From Pseudothauera rhizosphaerae (GTDB taxonomy: Bacteria; Pseudomonadota; Gammaproteobacteria; Burkholderiales; Rhodocyclaceae), in NCBI RefSeq assembly GCF_004801305.1, contig NZ_SSOD01000010.1, positions 94,327 to 158,326 on the forward strand: a DNA stretch of 64,000 nucleotides, given 5' to 3'. Below, piece by piece: positions 58,129 to 64,000 of this stretch; position 1 is the first letter of the stretch; each line of letters begins with the position of its first letter. The position numbers and the translations under genes are program-made. Under the pieces are notes generated by a model. The model saw nothing but the letters and a program-made list of their open reading frames with translations, did not search any database and was not told the DNA's origin.

Positions 58129-59490
58129 TCACAGGAGGGCCGCTACGCTGGCGGCGTCGTGCAGGTTCCAGGCGCGCCCGATCAGGGCGGCGATTTCCGC
58201 TTCGTCTGCGGCGCCCGAGAAGCGCGCGAGGCGGTGCGCCTTGTCCTCGATTTCGGCGCGCGCGAGGGTGTTGCCGGGGTCGCCCTTGGGCTCGTCGATG
58301 GCGCCGTGGAACACCGCGCCGGCATGCGTCGTGACCTCGACGCGACCGAGCCAGCGCCGGGGATAGGCGGCGTCCACCTCGGGGTCGAGCACCATGCGGA
58401 CCTTGCCGCGGAAGGCGACCACGGCCGGATCGGTGAGCGCGAAATCGCGGAATTCCTCCAGGCCCGCCTTGCCATGCACGGCGATCAGGCCCAGCACCGT
58501 GCCCATGGAGAACTTGGCCTGGTGCACGGTGGCCGGCACCCCGACCGCGCCGAGCACGTCGATGGCGCCCTGATGCACGCGGGTGACCACCGAGGCGACG
58601 TCCGCATGGGCGAGCCGCTCCCGCTGCAGCACCGCCAGCAGCGCGTCCGCGGCCGGGTGGGTGTGGCGGCAGGAGGCGTGGAACTTGAACGAGGTCTCCA
58701 GCAGCGCCCAACGGCTGCCGAGGCGGTCGGTGAGGTGGGCGGCGTCGGCATCCGCGGACATGCCGGCGGCCAGGCCCTGGGCGCCGTCGAGGATGCGCCG
58801 CGCGCCGGTGACACCGCCGCGGGCGAGATAGGCGGCGGCCAGCCCGCTGGCGGCGGCGTGGGCGGTGTGGAGCTGCTTGGAATCCGCCGCGTCGCGCAGG
58901 AATTCCCACAGCCCCGCGGCCTGCGTGCCGGCCGAGCCGAGGGCGTTCACCATCTGCACCGGCGTGAGCCCCAGCACGCGGCCGGCGGCGACCGCGGCGG
59001 CGAGCGTGCCCACCGTGGCGGTGGTGTGGAAGATGCGGTAGTGGGAGCGGCCGAGGAATTCGCCGATGCGGATGCCGGCCTCGTAGCCCGCCACCGCCGC
59101 CGCGATCAGCTCCGCGCCGCTCGCCCCGGTATCCTGGGCCGCGGCGAGCGCCGCCGGGAATACCACGGTGGCCGGGTGCAGCACGGAACTGTTGTGCAGG
59201 TCGTCCTGCTCGACGAGGTGCGAGGACGCGGCATTGACCCACGCGGCGAAGTAGGCGGAACTCCGCCTGCGGCTCACGAGGATTTGGGCCCTGCCGTCGG
59301 CCGGCCCCATGGTGCGCGCGAAGGCTTCGAAATGCGGAACCGGATGCAGGCCCCTGGCGGCGAGCGCGCAGGCGGCCCAGTCGAGGAACAGCTCCTCGGT
59401 GCGCGCCACCACCGCCGGCGGCAGGTCCTCGAAGCGCAGCGCGGCGGCGAAGGCGCACAGCGCGGCGCCCGGATCGTTCGGCGTCGTCAT
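58129..59490 (-). CDS. MmgE/PrpD family protein of the itaconate locus
   Basis: A 453-aa MmgE/PrpD-fold protein related to 2-methylcitrate dehydratase, cis-aconitate decarboxylase and iminodisuccinate epimerase. Features are HLVEQDDLHNSSVLHPATVVFPAALAAAQ (residues about 90-118, the conserved D..H region), EFLGRSHYRIFHTTATVGTLAAA and ETSFKFHASCRHTHPAADALL. GGAG precedes the ATG. An ortholog (PA0881) is found at the same place in the Pseudomonas cluster. Its reaction is unproven; isomerising or dehydrating a C5 acid to feed the pathway is a fair guess. Confidence 0.82.
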   Translation of the reverse strand: MTTPNDPGAALCAFAAALRFEDLPPAVVARTEELFLDWAACALAARGLHPVPHFEAFARTMGPADGRAQILVSRRRSSAYFAAWVNAASSHLVEQDDLHNSSVLHPATVVFPAALAAAQDTGASGAELIAAAVAGYEAGIRIGEFLGRSHYRIFHTTATVGTLAAAVAAGRVLGLTPVQMVNALGSAGTQAAGLWEFLRDAADSKQLHTAHAAASGLAAAYLARGGVTGARRILDGAQGLAAGMSADADAAHLTDRLGSRWALLETSFKFHASCRHTHPAADALLAVLQRERLAHADVASVVTRVHQGAIDVLGAVGVPATVHQAKFSMGTVLGLIAVHGKAGLEEFRDFALTDPAVVAFRGKVRMVLDPEVDAAYPRRWLGRVEVTTHAGAVFHGAIDEPKGDPGNTLARAEIEDKAHRLARFSGAADEAEIAALIGRAWNLHDAASVAALL

Positions 59491-59510
59491 GTCGTCGTTC
59501 TCCCCGGCGC

Positions 59511-60677
59511 TCAGAACGAGCGCGGCAGCCCGAGCAGGTGCTCGGCCACGTAGGCGTAGATCAGGTTGGTGGAGATCGGCGCCACCTGGTACAGGCGGGT
59601 TTCGCGGAATTTGCGCTCGATGTCGTACTCGTTGGCGAAGCCGAAGCCGCCGTGGGTCTGCATGCACACGTTGGCCGCCTCCCAGGACGCCTTGGCGGCG
59701 AGGTACTTGGCCATGTTGGCCTGCGCGCCGCAGGGCTGGTTCGCGTCGAAAAGTTCGCACGCCTTGAAGCGCATCAGGTTCGCCGCCTCGATCTCGATGA
59801 AGGCGTCGGCGATGGGGAACTGCACGCCCTGGTTCCTGCCGATGGGGCGGTCGAACACCACGCGCTCGTTGGCGTAGCGGGTGGCGCGCTCGATGAACCA
59901 GTAGCCGTCGCCGATGCATTCGGCGGCGATCAGCGTGCGCTCGGCGTTGAGGCCGTCGAGGATGTACTTGAAGCCCCTGCCCTCCTCGCCGATCAGGTTC
60001 TCCTCGGGAATCTCCAGGTTGTCGAAGAAGAGTTCGTTGGTCTCGTGATTGACCAAGTTGGGGATGGGCCGCACGGTGAGGCCCCGGCCGATGGCGTCCT
60101 TCAGTTCGACGATGAAGATCGACATGCCCTCGGATTTCTTCTTCACCTCGGCCAGCGGCGTGGTGCGGGCGAGCAGGATCATCAGGTCGGAGTGCTGCAC
60201 GCGGGAGATCCACACCTTCTGGCCGTTCACCACGTAGCGGCCGTCCTTCTTCACCGCGGTGGTCTTGATCTTGGTGGTGTCCGTGCCGGTGGTGGGCTCG
60301 GTGACCGCCATGGACTGGATGCGCAGCTTGCCGGCGGCGATGCCGGGCAGGTACTTCTCCTTCTGCGCCCTGCTGCCGCTGCGCAGCAGCGTGCCCATGT
60401 TGTACATCTGGCCGTGCACCGCGCCGGAGTTGCCGCCGGAGCGGTTGATCTCCTCCATGATCACCGACGCCTCGGCGAGCCCCAGGCCGGAGCCGCCGTA
60501 TTCCTCCGGGATCATCGCGGCGAGCCAGCCGGCGCCGATCAGGGCGTCCACGAACGCTTCCGGGTAGGCGCGCTGTTCGTCCACCTTGCGGAAGTACTCG
60601 TCCGGGAATTCGGCGCACAGGCTGCGCACGGCGTCGCGGATTTCCTGGTATTCGTCGGGGGTGTTGAGCATGGTCAT
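59511..60677 (-). CDS. Acyl-CoA dehydrogenase of the itaconate locus
   Basis: A 388-aa flavoenzyme with AVTEPTTGTDTTKIKTTA and NGQKVWISRVQHSDLM. The catalytic base is at the isovaleryl-CoA dehydrogenase position (Glu246 in DGLNAERTLIAAE), while the usual C-terminal Glu position is not acidic (YQVAPIST). It is thus a competent dehydrogenase, unlike the protein at 25.7 kb. It is orthologous in position to PA0879 and may oxidise methylsuccinyl-CoA or similar. Electrons would pass to the ETF encoded at 63 kb. AGGAG lies 5 nt before the ATG. Confidence 0.87.
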   Translation of the reverse strand: MTMLNTPDEYQEIRDAVRSLCAEFPDEYFRKVDEQRAYPEAFVDALIGAGWLAAMIPEEYGGSGLGLAEASVIMEEINRSGGNSGAVHGQMYNMGTLLRSGSRAQKEKYLPGIAAGKLRIQSMAVTEPTTGTDTTKIKTTAVKKDGRYVVNGQKVWISRVQHSDLMILLARTTPLAEVKKKSEGMSIFIVELKDAIGRGLTVRPIPNLVNHETNELFFDNLEIPEENLIGEEGRGFKYILDGLNAERTLIAAECIGDGYWFIERATRYANERVVFDRPIGRNQGVQFPIADAFIEIEAANLMRFKACELFDANQPCGAQANMAKYLAAKASWEAANVCMQTHGGFGFANEYDIERKFRETRLYQVAPISTNLIYAYVAEHLLGLPRSF

Positions 60678-60776
60678 GGGGTCTCCTGTTGCATTGCGGG
60701 TCCGCGCGGGCGTGGCGGCGCCCCTGGCGCCGCCATCGGGAGCGCCATCGCGGCAATCGGCAAGGGTTGGGGTGGG

Positions 60777-61634
60777 TCAGTCGAAGACGACGTCGGCCTT
60801 CATGGTCAGACGCCCGTCGCAGTCGGTCCACAATTCGGCGGCGCCGGGTCCGCTCAGGCGGCCGCAGACGTCGAAATCCGTGGTGTCGAACAGCGGCCCG
60901 ACCGCGCGGAAGGCGAAGCGCCGCACCACCTTGTCCGGGTGCGCGGCCCGGAAGGCTCCCAGCAGCAGCGTGGCGGTGAGCGGGCCATGCACGACCAGGC
61001 CGGGATAGCCCTCTTCCCGTGTGACGTAGGGATGGTCGTAGTGGATGCGGTGGCCGTTGAAGGTGAGCGCGGAGTAGCGGAACAGCAGCACCGGATCGGG
61101 GTGGACGCGCTGGCGGAACTCCGCCCGGGCCTCGACCGCTTCGCCGGCGAGCGGGCCGCCCCGCGGCGACGGCTGGCGATAGACGATGTCGTGCTCTTCC
61201 ACCAGCGCGACGCCGCGCTCGCCCGACAGGGTGTGTTCCACGGTCACGAACACCAGGTCGCCGCTGCGCCCGCTCTTGCGTTCGCAGCGCACGATGCGCG
61301 AGATGCGCGTGACCGCCTCGCCCACGCGCAGCGGCTGGCGGAAGCCCAGGCGGCCGCCGGCCCACATGCGGTTGGGCAGTTCCACCGGCGGCAGGAAGCC
61401 GCCGCGCTGCGGATGGCCGTCGGGGCCGATCTCGCTGCGCCGCGCGTTGGGGGTGAAGTACACCCAGTGCCACAGGGGCGGCAGTTCGGCGCCCGCCTTC
61501 ATCCCGTCCGGGTCGAGGTCGAGCGTGGCCGCCAGCGCCTGGGCGATACGCGGATCGATGCGGTCGGCACGCAGTTCCTCGCGGCCGATCCACTGGGTCA
61601 GGTCGGGCCCGGAAGCCCCGACGCGGTCGTTCAT
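60777..61634 (-). CDS. ich: Itaconyl-CoA hydratase (MaoC/FAS1-like dehydratase family)
   Basis: A 285-aa double hot-dog protein with an N-terminal FAS1-like half (DLTQWIGREELRADRIDPRIAQALAATLDLDPDG, ELPPLWHWVYFTP) and a C-terminal MaoC half with RYSALTFNGHRIHYDHPYVTREEGYPGLVVHGPLTATLLL (hydratase His/Asp region). In the pathway it hydrates itaconyl-CoA to citramalyl-CoA. Two ATGs are close together; I chose the second (MNDRVGASG) because GGAGGAG abuts the first at 61640. It is the first gene of the operon, divergent from the LysR gene. Confidence 0.85.
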   Translation of the reverse strand: MNDRVGASGPDLTQWIGREELRADRIDPRIAQALAATLDLDPDGMKAGAELPPLWHWVYFTPNARRSEIGPDGHPQRGGFLPPVELPNRMWAGGRLGFRQPLRVGEAVTRISRIVRCERKSGRSGDLVFVTVEHTLSGERGVALVEEHDIVYRQPSPRGGPLAGEAVEARAEFRQRVHPDPVLLFRYSALTFNGHRIHYDHPYVTREEGYPGLVVHGPLTATLLLGAFRAAHPDKVVRRFAFRAVGPLFDTTDFDVCGRLSGPGAAELWTDCDGRLTMKADVVFD

Positions 61635-61835
61635 CGTCATCTCCTCCGTCGCGTGTTCTGGTGTCCGCGACCTGGGCACATGCTCCCTCCGCGCCCGGAG
61701 CGCGACAATTCGCGATTTCTGTACCCGGCCTTCACCTGTGCTTAACTGCGTGGAAATCGGGGCCGGGCGTGGCACGATCGCAGACCGGAGCGCCGCGCCG
61801 CTGCGGCAACAACAACTACATCGGAGACCGGACGC

Positions 61836-62768
61836 ATGCACATCGACCTGCGCGATCTGAACCTGTTCAGCCTGATCGCCGAAACCAAGAGCCTCACGCG
61901 CGCCGCCGAGCGCAACCACCTCTCGCTGCCCGCGGTCAGCGCACGCATCAAGGATCTGGAAACCGAAGCGGGCGTGCGCCTGCTCTACCGCGCGCCGCGC
62001 GGCGTGGCCCTGACCCCGGCCGGCCAGAGCCTGCTGCGGCACGCGCGCACCATCCTGAGCGAGATCGAGCACATGAAGTCCGAGTTGCAGCGCTACGGCG
62101 AAGGCGTGCAGGGCAGCATCCGCGTGTTCGCCAACACCACCGCGGTCACCGAGTTCATGCCGGAAGTGCTCGCCACCTTCCTCGCCGCCCACCAGAAGGT
62201 GGACGTGGACCTGCAGGAGCGCCCCACCGCGGAAATCATCCGTGGCGTGCTGGACGGCATGACCGACCTGGGCATCACCTCCGGCCCGATCGCCGCCGAC
62301 GGGCTGGAGGTGCACACCTTCAGCTCGGACCGGCTGGTGCTCGCGGTCGCCCCCGGGCACCCGCTGGCGCCGGCGGCGGCCGTCCGCTTCAGCGACGTCA
62401 TCGACCACGACTACATCGGCCTGCACGAAGGCAGCACCCTGCAGCAGTTCGTCGATCAACTGATGCAGAACGCGCGCCGCCGCCTCCACATCCGCGTGCA
62501 GGTGAGCAACTTCGAATCCGTGTGCCGCATGGTCGAGGCCGGCGTGGGCGTGGGCATCGTGCCCGAATCGGCCGCCCTGCGTCACCGCCGCACGATGAAG
62601 ATCCTCATCAAACAGCTCGACGAGGACTGGGCGCTGCGCGAACGGCACGTGCTGGCCCGGCGCGGGGAGGCGCTGCCGAGCTACACCCAGGCGCTGATCG
62701 ACAGCATCATGAATCACCCGGGGCACGCGGCAAGCCGCGCCAGGAGCCGGAAGCGCGGCGCCCATTGA
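61836..62768 (+). CDS. ripR: LysR-type regulator, probable activator of the itaconate genes
   Basis: A 310-aa LysR protein with an N-terminal winged helix-turn-helix (DLNLFSLIAETKSLTRAAERNHLSLPAVSARIKDLETEAG) and a two-lobe effector domain from about residue 95 (GSIRVFANTTAVTEFMPEVLATF, VEAGVGVGIVPESAAL). It is transcribed divergently from ich across about 200 nt, the usual arrangement for a LysR activator with its target operon, and corresponds in position to the regulator beside the Pseudomonas cluster. The intergenic region has a short TCGCGA core near 61709 but no certain LysR box. Confidence 0.85.
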   Translation: MHIDLRDLNLFSLIAETKSLTRAAERNHLSLPAVSARIKDLETEAGVRLLYRAPRGVALTPAGQSLLRHARTILSEIEHMKSELQRYGEGVQGSIRVFANTTAVTEFMPEVLATFLAAHQKVDVDLQERPTAEIIRGVLDGMTDLGITSGPIAADGLEVHTFSSDRLVLAVAPGHPLAPAAAVRFSDVIDHDYIGLHEGSTLQQFVDQLMQNARRRLHIRVQVSNFESVCRMVEAGVGVGIVPESAALRHRRTMKILIKQLDEDWALRERHVLARRGEALPSYTQALIDSIMNHPGHAASRARSRKRGAH

Positions 62769-62835
62769 CCCGGTGGTCAAGCAGGCGCCCCGTTCGCCCT
62801 GGGTCAGCCCAAACGGGTATTGGGTTGCCGGCAAA

Positions 62836-62961
62836 GCCCCTCTCCCCTCGCGGGAGAGGGGTTGGGGAGAGGGGGCTGCGCCAGCCAGACCGCTATGAAC
62901 TGTCTTACACCCTGCGGGGCGCCCCCTCTCCCCGGCCCTCTCCCGCAAGGGGAGAGGGGGC
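62836..62961. repeat. REP/BIME-like palindromic repeat pair, copy 2
   Basis: The same inverted pair of hairpin elements as at 28202-28308 (one base differs in the right loop, GCAAGG for GCGAGG), here between the convergent ends of the LysR gene and etfA, where it may act as a two-way transcription stop. Confidence 0.88.
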
Positions 62962-62981
62962 AGGAAGTCGATGCGGCTTGC

Positions 62982-63926
62982 TTAACTGAACCGTATTGGA
63001 TCCAGCGCGCGGGTCAGCTCCGGCACGACCTCGAACAGATCGCCCACCAGGCCGTAGTCGGCCACCTGGAAGATGGGCGCCTCCGGGTCCTTGTTGATCG
63101 CCACGATCACCTTGGAGTCCTTCATGCCGGCCAGGTGCTGGATGGCGCCGGAGATGCCCACCGCCACGTAGAGCTGCGGCGCGACGATCTTGCCCGTCTG
63201 GCCCACCTGGTAGTCGTTGGGCACGTAGCCCGCATCGACCGCGGCACGGGAGGCGCCCAGCGCCGCGCCCAGCTTGTCGGCCAGCGGTTCGAGCAGGGTG
63301 TGGTAGTTCTCGCCGCTGCCCAGGCCCCGGCCACCGGAGACGATGATCCTGGCCGCACCCAGTTCGGGACGCTCGGACTTGGTCAGTTCGCGGCCGACCA
63401 GCCGGGACAGGCCCAGGTCGGCTCCGGCGGCGATGTTCTCGACCGGGGCAGCCCCGCCCTCGCCCGCCGCCTCGAAGGCGGTGGTGCGCACGGTGATCAC
63501 CTTGACGGGGTCGGCGCTCTTGACCGTGGCCAGGGCGTTGCCGGCGTAGATGGGGCGTACGAAGGTGTCCGCGCTGTCCACGGCGACGATGTCGCTGATC
63601 TGCGCCACGTCCAGCAGGGCCGCCACGCGCGGGGCGACGTTCTTGCCGAAGGAGGTGGCCGGGGCCAGGAGGTGGCTGTAGCCGCCGGCGTTAGCCACCA
63701 CCAGCGCAGCGACGTTCTCGGCCAGTTGGGCTTCGTAGTGCGGGGCTTCGGCCAGCAGCACCTTGGCGACGCCGGCAAGCTTCGCGGCGGCAGCCGCGGC
63801 GGCCGCGGCGCCGTTGCCGGCCACCAGCACGTGGATGTCGCCGAGCTTGGCCGCGGCGCTCACGGTGTTGAGCGTGGCCGCCTTCAGGCTGGCGTTGTCG
63901 TGTTCAGCAATGACCAGGATCGCCAT
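62982..63926 (-). CDS. etfA: Electron transfer flavoprotein alpha subunit
   Basis: A 314-aa FAD-binding subunit that carries electrons from acyl-CoA dehydrogenases to ETF:quinone oxidoreductase. N-terminal [24 protein letters not shown] and the C-terminal FAD domain [69 protein letters not shown] are both clear. An alanine run lies near residues 40-49. It starts just after the etfB stop. It serves the two acyl-CoA dehydrogenase loci in this window, among others. Confidence 0.96.
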   Translation of the reverse strand: MAILVIAEHDNASLKAATLNTVSAAAKLGDIHVLVAGNGAAAAAAAAAKLAGVAKVLLAEAPHYEAQLAENVAALVVANAGGYSHLLAPATSFGKNVAPRVAALLDVAQISDIVAVDSADTFVRPIYAGNALATVKSADPVKVITVRTTAFEAAGEGGAAPVENIAAGADLGLSRLVGRELTKSERPELGAARIIVSGGRGLGSGENYHTLLEPLADKLGAALGASRAAVDAGYVPNDYQVGQTGKIVAPQLYVAVGISGAIQHLAGMKDSKVIVAINKDPEAPIFQVADYGLVGDLFEVVPELTRALDPIRFS

Positions 63927-63927
63927 C

Positions 63928-64000
63928 TCAGATCACCTTCGCTTCGTTCTTGAGTTTGTCGATGAGTTGCGCCACGTCGGCCACGCGTACGCCGGCGCTG
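63928..64000 (-). CDS. etfB: Electron transfer flavoprotein beta subunit, 3' end only
   Basis: Only the last 24 codons lie in the window: [19 protein letters not shown] then KVI and TGA, the typical EtfB C-terminus. The etfA ATG follows at once, the standard etfBA order. Confidence 0.88.
   Translation of the reverse strand, partial: SAGVRVADVAQLIDKLKNEAKVI

Overview
The window comes from a GC-rich betaproteobacterium. The gene families and their order point to the Azoarcus/Thauera/Zoogloea group (Rhodocyclales). Signs of this are the PrsK/PrsR/PrsT exopolysaccharide regulators of the PEP-CTERM/XrtA system, paired CoA-dependent acid-degradation loci, an acetate-switch cluster and dense c-di-GMP/PAS signalling. 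This lineage is inferred from content; no rRNA is present. I see no insertion sequence, prophage, integrase or CRISPR array.

Layout. 1-5.5 kb (minus strand): a cystathionine beta-synthase cut by the window edge, then propionyl-CoA synthetase (prpE), a response regulator with a dead GGDEF domain, and an acryloyl-CoA reductase (acuI). 5.7-8.1 kb (plus): HDOD, LemA and GIDE-domain proteins. 8.1-12 kb (minus): ABC-F protein Uup, tRNA-Arg(CCU), a trypsin-like protease and a lytic transglycosylase. 12-21.1 kb (minus): a probable operon of a polyprenyl-phosphate sugar transferase, prsK, prsR, prsT and a UDP-sugar dehydrogenase, with a good sigma-54 promoter at its head that fits PrsR being a sigma-54 activator. 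21.3-25.6 kb (plus): a tiny membrane ORF, tRNA-Ser(GGA), and a translationally coupled pair made of a PhoU/DUF47-like protein and a pyruvate-phosphate-dikinase-like protein that lacks the PEP/pyruvate barrel.

25.7-30.4 kb (plus): an acyl-CoA dehydrogenase without a catalytic Glu, a family III CoA-transferase, a sulfonate-type binding protein and a 2-hydroxyacid dehydrogenase. This is a candidate 3-sulfinopropionate or organosulfonate locus. 30.4-32.7 kb: a methyltransferase, phosphatidylserine decarboxylase and a membrane-anchored unknown. 32.7-40.6 kb: a GGDEF-EAL protein, a lone receiver, a GspE/PilB-type ATPase, a PAS-PAS histidine kinase, a large prepilin-like protein and a pilin-head-like membrane protein, with no GspF, secretin or prepilin peptidase nearby.

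40.6-50.6 kb (minus): an acetate module of acs, a small membrane protein, a CrbS-like transporter/histidine kinase fusion, a receiver, a sensor fused to a DnaQ-type exonuclease and a sodium/solute symporter. 50.8 kb: class I fumarase. 52.4-62.8 kb: an itaconate-degradation locus (ich, acyl-CoA dehydrogenase, MmgE/PrpD, ict, ccl, TRAP binding protein, VOC protein, MFS transporter) with a divergent LysR regulator. Its order closely follows the Pseudomonas aeruginosa cluster, but it ends in a pyruvate-carboxylase-like protein whose metal-binding residues are replaced. The window closes with etfA and the end of etfB, the electron acceptors for the two acyl-CoA dehydrogenases.

Functionally, much of the window funnels short acids (propionate/acrylate, acetate, itaconate, possibly sulfinopropionate) to CoA esters and central metabolism.
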